Of a stretch of DNA of 64,000 nucleotides, positions 43,403 to 54,540 are shown piece by piece. The stretch is from Begonia masoniana (Eukaryota; Streptophyta; Magnoliopsida; Cucurbitales; Begoniaceae), in contig CM039504.1 of assembly GCA_022432975.1 (NCBI GenBank), positions 717,459 to 781,458 of the forward strand, read 5' to 3'. A program made the position numbers and the translations under genes. The stretch's first letter is position 1, and the number at the start of each line of letters is the position of its first letter. The notes beneath the pieces were generated by a model. The model had not been told where the DNA came from. It made no database searches and saw only the letters and a program-made list of their open reading frames with translations.

Positions 43403-44135
43403 GGAAAATATACCTGGTTGATTTCCGCAACAAAAACAGCATTCTTACATAACAGTAACAAAAAGAGAGCGATTGCAAGGGCAAAACCCTAATTACGATA
43501 AGATAACTTATACAGCCAACAATATTAAAGATCAGAGTCATAACTCAACGAAAAATGAAAATCGTAAACTGCAGAAGAAGAAAGAAGAGAACAGTAACAG
43601 ATTAATGTGCACCTTAAAAGATCTTCTGGGAAAGACGAAGATGAAGAGAGAGGGAGCGAGTGAGAGGACAAAGGCTGGGTCCTTTAATGACGTTTCGCAA
43701 AAAATTAACTAGAAAACTTTGACAAAATAAAGGCCCAGTTTAATGCTCGCGAGTCGCTTGGTCAGCTCAGCTGCTTATAATTTTTGGGGAATTATTGGCT
43801 GCGACTCGACTCACCGATTAATACAGAAAACCAACGGAAATGAGCCGCGTGGATTATTCTGATACCTGGTTGAGTTTTCATTTAAATTACATAATCAAAT
43901 AGTTGAAGTGAGTAATTTATGCTTAAAAAAAAATACATTTAATTTAATTGCTCGTTATTCAGTGGCTTCTCTCGAAAATAAGCAACCAGGAAATTTGCAA
44001 GTAAAAACAGTACCTCCAAAATAACTAAGCAACTGATCTGTAATCATCTGCTAAAACTCAAAAAATAATAATAATAAATAAATATTAATTTGTGATAGAG
44101 GGACGTGAGCATTGGCCACACAGGGGAGTTCATGT
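43403..44135. promoter_or_regulatory. Upstream region of the PWWP gene / 3' flank of the aminotransferase gene
   Basis: Contains the 5' UTR of the PWWP gene, with a purine-rich GAGAGAGGGAGCGAG stretch near 43650 in the plus sense. No third gene is visible. Both neighbours are on the minus strand, so this is not a divergent promoter. Confidence 0.45.
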
Positions 44136-46770
44136 TCATAAGAAGCCTCTAACTGAGCACCCGTCTTGATCTGCCCTCTTCATTATCTCCTTCTGATTTG
44201 ACACAAAAAACCATAATTGTGCAGAAGCTAGAATGTTTTGTCAACAAAAACCAGAAAGAAGCAACATCTTGGAAAACAATGGAAGTGTTTTATCTTCTTT
44301 TTTTTTTTTTAATTTTGTGTTTGACAAGTAAACTAAAAAAGGCCATGAACAAAGATAGTTTACCTGGATTATTGTTGTAATCATTCCAGGACCATCCTGA
44401 TGTCAGATCCAAGAAGAATGAATAAAAGAACACTACATTTTATTGGGGGTGAATGATAATCTTCCAATCGTTTAATATTTGAATATTTACACACCTTGAA
44501 TAGCTTCTCTTCCCATGATATTTCATTCCATGTTTTTGAATCCAACGAATCCCATCTACTCGGAAGGAGAATTTTTTCTGCATGCTGTATCAGTCTCAAG
44601 CTATCTGCAAAACATTTGTGTTTCCAAGGTGGAATTGAAGAACACGAAAGGAAAAAAATTACTCCCAAATCAGGTCCTTTACTCCATTTATTTGTAGCAG
44701 GAATGCAACTCAAGAAAGAAGCGCACTCAGGAACAGTGATGTCTTAAAAATATGATTAGCCCAATAACAGAGTTCTTATATCAACTGATTAGTGGCACTG
44801 ATCTATTGTTAGACCTCCAAATGAATTTATGAATAAGATGTAAAAGTATAACAGTAGTAAATAGGAATATAGAAGCAAGTCCTAGAATATTACTTGTGAC
44901 AAATGCCTCTTCCCAACGGTCTTGCTCTGACCACGAAGGTGCAACCTCTCGTAAAGAAATTCCCTTACTCAGGCATACTCTGTAATAATAAGAAAAAAGT
45001 GCATTTGTCAACTGTTCGTAGAAATTAAGACATCTAGTGTTAGTATAACCCATAAATTTGATGCAGCTTTTCGATGCAATATGACAATCATGCTGAGCTT
45101 CTTTCAATGGTCTACCACAAGAGTAATTCAGATGCTGTATCCCTTGAATAAGAATTAACTATTGGACTACTGATTTCCGTAATGCTACATCGCACCTAAA
45201 GCTGATACAAAAAAAGTTGTCACCACAACAACAAAATAAAGATTCATGATCTTACTCAATGATTAATTGACGAATCACTCCTGGAAGCACGCCATCACAA
45301 AGAGGAGCTGTTTGTACTTCAAAAGCGTTTGTATTTCTTGAAGCGGACGTGGGTTTTTCTTTATCCTCGTCACTCTCCTGAAAACATCTTCACAGAGCAT
45401 CTTACAATCATAGCATCTACTCAACTGAGCTAAGATTGATGACATTCAGAAATATAAAGCACCTTGTAAGCTACAACAAAAAAATTCGTTAAACAGCCTT
45501 CAAGTATCATGTCACCGTCGTTGGTCAACAGCAGCTCAGTCACAGAAGGAGGCCTCAGTTTCTCAAGAGGCTTCCTACGCCTGCAAAAAGAATAATTGGG
45601 AAGGATCTCATTATTTAAATGAGAATCTCCAGAAAGAAAATCAAACAAATAGACACATTGCACATTTAAAATATCCAACTCATTCCCATATCGAAATGCA
45701 TCTATCCATCTCAATTTTTCCAAAACTTCCACAAATTAAGCATATTATCATCTGTCTCCCAACATTTCTAAATAAAAACTTGTAGGAGATTCCAAACAAA
45801 CCAAAAATGATTTATTTCTGACCTTACCCAATCCGAATACTTCGCGGCTGCAACATCTCTACGAGAACCGACCACGGCCAAATGCACACCATTTCCAGGA
45901 ACACCAAAAGAAAAAGGTACATAGACACCAACATGTACATGCACGTCAAGCACCTCAATAATTCTATCTTCATCAACCACACTCCCACTATCACTCAATT
46001 TATCGAAATTCAAACCAACTAAAGCTGAAATTGCAAACTCTTCTTTATCATCCCTCTCCTTAAGTGCAATTGGCAGCACTCTCCCTAAAGAGTAACCCAC
46101 ACGTGTTTGAACTTCTGACTCTAACGAAATTGATTCCATCAAAGACAACGAGAAGGAATGGGAGGACTTATTTGATCCCCATAAGAGTTGAGGGGTTAAA
46201 TTTGACAAAATTCTAAGGGATTGAGCTAGCCTTTTCATGTGTCTTTCCCAGAACAAAATACAAGAAGCATTGTTGTTAGTACGAGTAGTTGTATAAGCTC
46301 CTGCAACCAAACATACCGTAAACGAGAATCAGATCAGTTTCCAGAAAACCACTATCTTCTACTTTTCGAAGTGGATTAGAGTTGTGGCAAATGAGCGAAA
46401 AATATTTCATTACGGAGCACTTCAAATTTGCTTTGTGCATCGAAATTCATGCCTGGTCTTTGACATTGGGATTCATCAAATCAATGACTCGAAAAAAAAT
46501 CATTCGAGTTAACTTCAATCATTCAAACGACGCACAAAATACTCTGAATTCGAGGACCTCTCCCGTGCACAACAACAAGAAAAGAAACAAACTGATCGTG
46601 AAAAATTCTATGGCTATCGTCGAGAAACAGAATTCCACCAAAAATCATCATCAATTTACAGAGAGTCGAGGAGGCGCACCTGGATGAGATTGAAGGAAGG
46701 CGGCGACATGAGGAACATGCTCACCATGGATAACAACGCCATTGCTCACCAAGAATCTGGAGCTTGTCAT
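44136..46770 (-). CDS. Class IV aminotransferase (D-amino-acid / branched-chain transaminase-like)
   Basis: A PLP-dependent fold-type IV enzyme of the plant 'D-aminoacid aminotransferase-like' group. Eight exons: 46770-46680, 46300-45823, 45580-45463, 45377-45256, 44979-44894, 44604-44495, 44396-44364, 44192-44136. All have GT..AG junctions and the frame is consistent throughout, giving 364 residues. MTSSRFLVSNGVVIHGEHVP opens the protein, then GAYTTTRTNN. The probable PLP lysine is K184 in AAAKYSDWVR. E217 in MILEGCLTNFFVV is the cofactor-side Glu of the family. LRLIQHAEKI and DGPGMITTIIQKEI close it. No transit peptide is evident. The substrate cannot be fixed: the group includes D-amino-acid transaminase, branched-chain transaminase and aminodeoxychorismate lyase relatives. 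Exon 7 is only 33 bp. Confidence 0.92.
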
Positions 46771-47630
46771 CTTGCTCAGCACTGAAAATCCAAAATATTT
46801 CAAGGGTCGAGTTCCGGTCTCGGTTTCGTAAACCAACGTTGGCCGGAAAGGCCAGTTAAGGGACGGGGGTATGTATTGACGATACGAGGGCACATTACCA
46901 ACAAGGAGATAAAAGTAAATTACTAAATTATATTTTTGTTACTTTTTAATCTTAATTTTAAAAATAAATTACTCTCGAAGTTGTTTTATTAATTATCATC
47001 GTTAATATTTTATAATTTATTACATTAATGATTTATTTTAATTTTTAAAATTATATAAACTTAAATATTCAGATAAAGTACGTAAATCTAATCTATCACG
47101 CAAACTACTTACTATTTAGACCTCTCGATGTAACGGTAAACGACTATTTTCGAAAAAATAACTAAATACGTCTCGTAATTATTTTTTGAACACTAATCAC
47201 TTATTTATCTAATTGATTTATTACTTTATTAATTATATAGTATTCTTCATCATCAGTTATTCTATTTTTCGACGAACAAGATATTATTTAAAAGATATGA
47301 CCGTTAATCTCGTTATTATCGATTAAATTCTCGTAATTTATAATTCTCAATAGGAAAACTAATAATTACGCTTATGTAAATGTTATTTTATTTTTCAAGC
47401 GAGAAAAATAAAGTTAGCGAATAAAAAATATGTGAAAATTTGAAACAAGTTTAAAAATCTCTGAATAATGGATAAATTGAAACATAATAATATAATACCA
47501 CGTTTGAAATTTGCATAAATATTTTGATTAATTTAAATTTAAAAATAATTTATTTATATTTCATGAATATGTAGATTTGGCGCCAAAACTTTGAGAGAGA
47601 AGCCGATGCGTGACTTCTTTCATTTGCCCG
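46771..47630. other. AT-rich intergenic region
   Basis: Probable aminotransferase promoter near 46771-46900. From 46920 to 47560 the sequence is over 75% A/T with no gene or repeat structure that I can recognise. Confidence 0.45.
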
Positions 47631-48062
47631 TTGAATCTGAAACCAGAAATATTTTGCATTTTTCGAATTTTCTTCCATTTCTGCAACAATGGGTGCTCGA
47701 AATGGCATGTCTTCATTCGGTAGCTGCCATAAGAGAAGGCCAATGATGATTTCTTTTCAACCTTATTTTCAGTACGAACGCATCACCTTCTCCCTGCATC
47801 AGCAATGGCTTCCTGTGGAATGGCGCCCAAAAGGTCGAGAGCGAAACTCTTCATCTGACCGTTAAATCTGATACCAGAAATGCTTTAAATTTCTGGAATT
47901 TTCTTCCTTTTCTGCAGCAATGGCAGCTCTAAATGGTATCTCTTGATTCATCAATCGTTACCAAAAGAGAATCTCAACAATGACATCGTTTCAACAGTAT
48001 ATCAGCAAACCCATTTTCAATACGAACACCACTTTATCTTTGCACCAGCAATGGCTTCCTCT
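47630..48062. repeat. Direct duplication of the 5' flank of the RRM-like gene
   Basis: Two copies lie in tandem, about 47632-47820 and 47860-48062. Shared landmarks in order are GTTGAATCTGAAACCAGAAAT/GTTAAATCTGATACCAGAAAT, a GAATTTTCTTCC block, a CAATGG..CTCNAAATGG block, and CAGCAATGGCTTCCT. The last is the start codon context of the gene at 48051, so the left copy ends with a decoy ATGGCTTCCTG start (about 47806) that runs out of frame soon after. Confidence 0.75.
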
Positions 48063-49371
48063 TCATCTTCCCCCTGGTCGTGGTCTTCTTCATTACCCAG
48101 TAGGAGCTCCTTCATTATCCCCGAAGAGGACTTCAAAATTTTCCACACCATAGACCGAAAGCTTTTTGCGCGCATGGTGTTCGACTTAAGGCGTGACCCA
48201 GCAGAATCCACTCAGATTATGGCCTTATGGCTTTGGCTTGAAGAAAATCGAGAAAATTCCAACTTGGTAAACAAAATTCTGTCATATCCCGATGCCATTG
48301 TAGATGCTCTCTCCGACGAGGCTGCCATGGCCTTGAATTGCATCGAGAGCGACAGATTCCCATATGATCGAGAGGCTGCCATTTCCGGCATCCCTTTGAT
48401 CCAACACCTCACAAAAAGTGGCGTCTCACTCCTATATTTCTACGAAAATCGACTTGGATTGTTGCGTAGCATAGCGAAAATATGCAATGACATCTGCCTT
48501 AGATCATTTCTAGACATTATTAAACAGTTTCAAGCAAGCAAGGCCACTTCAATGGGTGGGGCCGGAGAAGGGATTTTCTCAAGTACTAGCCCTTCAAGTC
48601 TTCGATTTGGGCATTCTGAAAGTAAACCGAATGCTGAAAATTATTACAGACGAGTGATGAATCCGTATGTTTCGGTTGTGTACCCTGACTATCATGGAGG
48701 AGGAGGGGGATATGTTCATGTAATGGGAGTTTCTCCACAGAATTTGCAGGGAGATGATCAGGTACTGAATTCGGAATCTATAAAATATTTTGATCCCTAT
48801 GATCTGGCTGCTCAAAGACAAGTTTTGACCAATGAAATAAGTGAAATGCTTCCCCATTTGCAATTAAATTCCATGGAGGAAAAGCAAAGGGAGGTTCCTT
48901 CTGATGAGAGAACTGTTTTCCTTACATTCTCAAAGGGTTACCCTATCTTTGAAGATGAAATCAGAGATTTCTTTGGCAGGTTCTTTCTCTCTCTTTCTTA
49001 CTCAATTTCATCTCAAAGAATATACACATGACACGATACCTTTCATTAATTTAATATCAAGTCTTTTTTTCTCATTTGTGCCATTTCTTCGTTTAGTACG
49101 ATGTTTATATGTGATTTCCTTTTGGGAATTTTGAATCTGTCCCAACAGAAGGTTTGGTGACATTATAGAAGCCATACACATGCAAGAAGTCTCGCAAGAC
49201 GAACAACCTTTATATGCGCGTCTTGTCACAAAATCTGTTACCTCTATTGACGCAGTGCTTGAAGAAAGAGGTAAAGCTAAATTTTTAATAAATGGAAAAC
49301 ATGTTTGGGCAAGAAAGTATGTTCGGAACAACACCCAATCTCCAGGGTCTTCATCTGGGCCCCAAGTTTAG
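48051..49371 (+). CDS. Plant protein with C-terminal RRM-like domain
   Basis: Two exons, 48051-48979 and 49149-49371 (TTTGGCAG|GTTCTT and CCAACAG), giving 383 residues. The start is ATGGCTTCCTCTTC (MASSSSSPWSW). An N-terminal helical region (IIPEEDFKIFHTIDRKLFARMVFDLRRDPAES.. ALWLWLEE) is typical of a plant-specific uncharacterised family. A Gly/Tyr-rich middle leads to an RRM-like fold from about residue 286: RTVFLTFSKGYPIFEDEIRDFF (split by the intron), RRFGDIIEAIHMQE, LYARLVTKSVTSIDAVLEERGKAKFLINGKHVWARKYV. The aromatic RNP positions are partly degenerate, so RNA binding is likely but not certain. Its 5' flank is duplicated just upstream, and its intron plus second exon are duplicated at 53742-54296. 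Confidence 0.85.
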
Positions 49372-49602
49372 CTGTGTTTAAGTGATATTTGTTGCAAGGG
49401 GAGCAGTGTTTTGTTTGTTTTTTTGTTTTTGAGACATTTCTGCTGCAACTGTAAGGATCACAAAACACTAAAGCCACGGCATCCTATTGCCTAAAGTTAT
49501 GCATTTTCTTCATCTAATATTATATTCGGAGAAACCTGCCGTCAGATACTGAAACACAACCCTGATCATACAGATTTCATTAAACACCATTTTATATCTA
49601 AT

Positions 49603-50795
49603 TGTTAGAATTTGGTTTGACCCGAATTCTATATGGGCCAGACCGGTTAGGCCCATTTTAGGAATCTCATTAGGGTTTTGTTTTCTCTATAAATTGATGT
49701 AAACTAGAGTCACAAAACCTGCGGTTGTATTTCGATCTTCGTAGTAGATTTGTTCCTCTGCCAGTGGTTTTTTCCCGTTTAGGGTTTTTCCACGTAAATC
49801 TTCGTGTCCACTATCTTTTTCTCGTTTTTCCAATTTCGTTTCGATTTCAGTTTTTCAACAATTGGTATCAGAGCAAGTTGAAGTTTTTTTTTTTTTTTCG
49901 AAAATCAAGGTTTGATTTCTGCTGGTTTGACTATTTGTTTGTTGTAGTCTATTTCGGCTAAGTATCTTATCAGAATATTGGGTCGAACAGAGAAGAAAGA
50001 AAAAAACCTTCAAGTGAAAATTAGTCACTGTTCCTGTTGCCGACCAGTGAAGAGAGGAAAGCCGCCCTCACTCAGTTCAACCTTATTATTTTGTTTGTCT
50101 TCTTTGCTTCTTCAGGGACAAAACAGGAACAAGTTTTTGTGATATTTTTTAGTGCAAAAATATCAATTTTGTTGGGAGGTTGAGATTTGAGGAAAGATTT
50201 AGATGATGATTTGAAGATGTCATTATCATGGCTTAAATGATTTGTTTCCTTGCACCGGAATTTCGAAGGTGGAGATTATCAGAATTCAGTGTTCTAGATT
50301 CGTTTTGGGTTGGGCCAAGTAGCTCGTTGGATCTCTTATATGGAATTCGTGTCAAGGTGGCCCATCTGGGGCTTTTGTGGCAGAGGATGATATTTTTAAC
50401 ATTTTTGAAGATTTGTTTCCTTGCACCGGAATTTCGAAGGTGGAGATCGTCAGAGTTCAGTGTTCTGGATTTGTTTTTGAGTTGGGCCGAGTAGCCCGTT
50501 GGATCTCTTATATGGAATTCGTGTCAAGGTGGAGATTTGTTAGAATTTGGTTTGACCCGAATTCTATATGGGCCAGACCGGTTAGGCCCATTTTAGGAAT
50601 CTCATTAGGGTTTTGTTTTCTCTATAAATTGATGTAAACTAGAGTCACAAAACCTGCGGTTGTATTTCGATCTTCGTAGTAGATTTGTTCCTCTGCCCGT
50701 GGTTTTTTCCCGTTTAGGGTTTTTCCACGTAAATCTTCGTGTCCACTATCTTTTTCTCGTTTTTCCAATTTCGCTTCGATTTCAGTTTTTCAACA
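49603..50795 (+). mobile_element. Non-autonomous TRIM-type LTR retrotransposon, young
   Basis: LTRs 49603-49860 and 50538-50795 are both 258 bp (TGTTAGAATTTGG..TTTTTCAACA) and differ at about two positions. The primer-binding site TGGTATCAGAGCAAG follows at 49863, a purine-rich AAGGTGGAGATT precedes the right LTR, and a perfect CTAAT target duplication is at 49598-49602 and 50796-50800. The 677-bp interior has no gag or pol. Within it, a ~120-bp block (TTTGTTTCCTTGCACCGGAA..) occurs twice, starting at about 50240 and 50413. Confidence 0.95.
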
Positions 50796-50800
50796 CTAAT

Positions 50801-51134
50801 GTTCATGAACCAGCATTGATTAAATTCGAAGATGAACATTATTTCATCCGGCAACGAAGATGAACATTATGGCCACATCGCGTCTTAATCTTATGCTATA
50901 AATTTTACATAATTGGATAATTATATATTTAAATGTTTCCAACGCCAGCGGGTAACTGTAGAAACTTTTACAATCTTGTACTAAGACGTTGAATTATAAG
51001 AGATGAACTTGAAAATTGAGAAGAACCAATGGTCGTCCATCATTAAAGGAACTAAATTTAGACATAAACGGTCACTAAAAAGGCACCTGGTTTCAGCTAT
51101 CTTCCACCATCCAAACCATTTGGTTTTTCTTCCG
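50801..51134. other. Short intergenic stretch with a small GATGAACATTAT repeat
   Basis: GAAGATGAACATTAT occurs twice near 50830 and 50858. Otherwise this is the presumed promoter of the small ORF at 51135. Confidence 0.4.
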
Positions 51135-51380
51135 ATGGCTATGGCTAAAAAGGTTGTGCCATTGGCGCTGGCCTTGGCGCTCGTGGCTCTGGCTCTGAGC
51201 TCGAGTCAGGTCTATGCCCAAGCGGTTGAAGAACAGGCGAGTCTTTACGCGAAGTCGGCGTCTGGAGAGCTCAGAGAATACAAGCTTGGCGAGCCGCTTT
51301 ATAGGGTGAAAGGCGATCCTACTGTTCGAGTTCCTGCTACTCGTCTCAACGATTATCTCAGCAAAAACGGGTTGCTTTAA
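51135..51380 (+). CDS. Small secreted-type protein, unknown function
   Basis: 81 residues starting MAMAKKVVPLALALALVALA; an in-frame upstream start at 51003 exists but leads into a basic stretch unlike a leader. A classical signal peptide with a cleavage site near VYAQA is followed by a mature part of about 52 residues (SLYAKSASGELREYKLGEPLYRV.. ending LNDYLSKNGLL). Codon use is coding-like, and the leader has high GC against an AT-rich background. I do not recognise the family. A single-exon plant gene is plausible. Confidence 0.6.
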   Translation: MAMAKKVVPLALALALVALALSSSQVYAQAVEEQASLYAKSASGELREYKLGEPLYRVKGDPTVRVPATRLNDYLSKNGLL

Positions 51381-52628
51381 AGATTGAGATGATATTTTTT
51401 TGTGAAAATTGTTCATTCTTAATCGATTTGGAAATGGGTTTTGATGGGTGTAAGGGATTTTATGATCTGAATTTATGAATGTTTATGCTTTTCTTCTTGG
51501 CATTGGAGGTATTTTGAGATGCGTTTTGTATTTATCGTTATAATTCAAAAAAAAAAAAAAAAAAAAAAAACTAGTTTGTGATAACAACTAGCAATTAGCA
51601 TTGCTTCTGAGGCCAAGAAAGCAAGCATTGAAGCCTATTTTCTCAACTTCCATTCAATGGACAGAAGTTGGCGGGGTTGAACGCCGGAGTCTCGTTAAGC
51701 CATTTTGACTCTAAGGCGTGGATCTTCTCGAGGATCAGCAGCCTCGCCGGTTGAACTTTGAATAGATCGGGCCCACTCTCAATGAATGGCGTTTGTATAA
51801 AAAAAAATAATGCGAGACAGCGAGAGAGTCTCTGGATAAGACCCACAGACCCTGAGACCCGGTCCGAGCCTCCGATAAAAAAAAAAAAAATTGAGACCCG
51901 CCCGCAAGCGAGATGATGTTCATTTGGATTTTATTTTCTCTAAAAAAATTAGTTTTTTGATGATAAATTTTCACACCTTACTAGTTAATAAAATTCACAA
52001 AACTTTATATAAATTTATAATTAAAAAAAAATCTCACTCTAATATTTTTCACTATAATATAAAACTATTATTATGTGACTTAATAACACGTGAGTTATGA
52101 ACTAGCTAAAAAGATAAAACATAGTGCGAACTTCACCGGCTTTTTTCTACATTCAAACCCTAGACTGTACGATTTTTTTATGGCCAAGTCCAACTTGTAT
52201 ACTAAGCATCAACGCAAGCTAGGCCTACTTCTAGCTGAAACTTCAGGTTTAAGCATCCTATTATGGATGGATGGAGATGATGGATGGAGATCAACCCATC
52301 CATTCAATCAAAGCCGACATCCCCATTGGTCAATTTTTAAATCTAAACTCCGTCGTCTTCATTGGAGGGTTAATCTCATTCTCAGGGCTATGTTAGATTA
52401 AAATAAGAAATTAAAAAACTAAAAAAATATTACTTATTGTGGAAGTTGGATTCCGATTTATAATGCTCTCTACACAGTACACACAGTTATCCGTCCTCTA
52501 TTTTACAACTATTATATAACCCCACTTCACTCGCATCATCCCCACCAGATCTTCTCTTTCAAGAAATTCTCTTTTTTTCTTCTTCTTCTTCCTGTTTTCA
52601 TTCTCTGTTTTTTCTGGGGTTAGAAAGA
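51381..52628. other. Intergenic region with poly-A tracts
   Basis: 3' flank of the small ORF, poly-A runs at about 51548-51570 and 51878-51890, and near 52512 a TATTATATAACCCC block with a pyrimidine-rich leader upstream of the ORF at 52629. No other gene recognised. Confidence 0.4.
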
Positions 52629-52850
52629 ATGAAAAAAACTACTGGAAAGGACAGTGAGACGGAGAAATCTACGGCGATGACTCAACCCAGGAGAGGTAAT
52701 GTTAAGGTACAAATGCGCAAATTATTGGCCAAGGAAATTAAGGCTGCAATGGCCATGGCTGCTCGAGGAATTACGAGACCCTGTTGCAGTGGCCATTCCG
52801 CCATTGTTGCACCGTCTCCAAGCTCCGAGGAAGACAAATCCGATCCGTAA
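52629..52850 (+). CDS. Small hypothetical basic protein
   Basis: 73 residues (MKKTTGKDSETEKSTAMTQ.. SEEDKSDP). A TATA-like sequence about 110 bp upstream and a CT-rich leader favour a real transcript. The protein is low-complexity, with no domain I know. An internal AG|GTACAA could also act as a splice donor. Confidence 0.35.
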   Translation: MKKTTGKDSETEKSTAMTQPRRGNVKVQMRKLLAKEIKAAMAMAARGITRPCCSGHSAIVAPSPSSEEDKSDP

Positions 52851-53741
52851 ACACCTAGACGACGACGACGAATCAAATTATCAGTTCCAGCGTTCCTTTC
52901 CATTTGTCAGTCATATCTCTCATTATATTGGCTAAAACAAGTGCGTTTGATCGAGTCAGTGATTTGTTTTATTATTTCATATGGTTTATCTGTTTTTAGA
53001 GTTGAATTATGTATGAGCGATGCCCACCTTATTAAGTATGTGTTTGGCTTCTGAGTAAAATTCCTTGTGTTTTTCTTGGACATTTTTCTGTACTTGTTTT
53101 ATCTCTTCTCACTTTCATATTTTCACCAAAGATTAAGATATTCAAAATAGTTGATCCAGAAATGAATGTCTAATGGAATTTACTTGGGTTTTCTGCTTTA
53201 GAATACTATTTCAGGATACGCTCGATCGATCGATATAGGATTTTTAGGGAGTTTGTTTATTCCTGAACTCAATCAATTTACCCTGTTTTGAAACTCCAGT
53301 CCGAGAAAAGTTTGAATCTTGTGCACACCAGTCAACGCCATTTTCCTCTCAATGACCAGAGAAATGATAGTGGAGAGAGAATCTTCACAACCCAATGAGT
53401 GCCACGTATTAGTTTCGCGATTTTCACAGTTTTAGTCAGGGTCGCTTTGCCTATCGAGGGACGGCGCGTGCGCGCGCGCGAGAGAGAGAGAAAGAGATTG
53501 AGAGATGGGGTCTCGAGCTGTTTTTGGTGCTTCCAAGGGCCGGAACAGAATCCCATTGTTGTTTGAGCTTCAAGCTTCGCGTTCCTTCTGTCAGCTTCAT
53601 TCTAGACCCGTAGGGTTCGTCCTTTTCAAGTCTTTTTTTCTTTTCATTTTTTTTTTTCTGAAAGGACAAATCTAGGACTAGGTCAAATGGCGTATCTAAT
53701 CATAAACTGCGGCTGCGAGACTTTTCTTACCCAAAAATCGC
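52851..53741. other. Intergenic region with a GC/GA microsatellite
   Basis: A (GC)n(GA)n run lies at about 53463-53495. An ATG just after it (53505, MGSRAVFGASKG) opens a short frame, but I cannot identify the product. Confidence 0.4.
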
Positions 53742-54296
53742 AGGTTCTTTCTCTCTCTTTCTGACTCAATTTCATCTCAAAGAATATACAGATGACACGA
53801 TACCTTTCATTAATTAAACAAGGTGAATTTCCTTTTTCTCATTTGTGCCATTTCTTCGTTTAGTACGATGTTTATATGTGTGATTTCCTTTTGGGAATTT
53901 TGAATCTGTCCCAACATAAGGTTTGGGGACATTATAGAAGCCATACACATGCAAGAAGTCTCGCAAGACGAACAACCTTTATATGCACGTCTTGTCACAA
54001 AATCTGTTACCTCTATTGACTTAGTGCTTAAAGAAAGAGGTAAAGCTAAATTTTTAATAAATGGAAAGCATGTTTGAACAAGAAAATATGTTCGGAACAA
54101 CACCCAATCTCTGGGGTCCTCATCTGGGCCCCAAGTTTAACTGTGTTGAAGTGATATTTGTTCCAAATAGAGCAGAATTTTGTTTGTTGAAGTTCAATAA
54201 AATGATCGAAATATAATGTTTTGTTTTTGAGAGATTTGTGCTGCAACTGCAAGGATCACAAACACACTAAAGCCACGGCATCTTATTGCCTAAAAT
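53742..54296 (+). pseudogene. Segmental copy of intron + exon 2 of the RRM-like gene
   Basis: Matches 48977-49497 including the intron, so it is a DNA duplication, not a retrocopy. The acceptor CAACAG has become CAACAT, and the conserved WARKYV block has a TGG to TGA change (CATGTTTGAACAAG). Exon 1 is absent. The intron copy has lost about 15 bp near 53815. Confidence 0.9.
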
Positions 54297-54540
54297 TAAA
54301 GTCGATCCTGCTGTTAAAATTGCCCCAATCTCTATGTTATACCCTCAGGTCATATAATCTTTTTGGGTAAAACGTGGATTTCAGCGTATTTTAGTCACTA
54401 AATTCAAATCATGCGACAATTTCACTCTAACGCCTTGGATGTGATGTGAACTCCATGTCAATTTTTCATAATTTGACTGAGGATCTCAAGAAGGAACACA
54501 CAAGATTAGAATGATAAATTTTCTACCACTTGATTCAATG

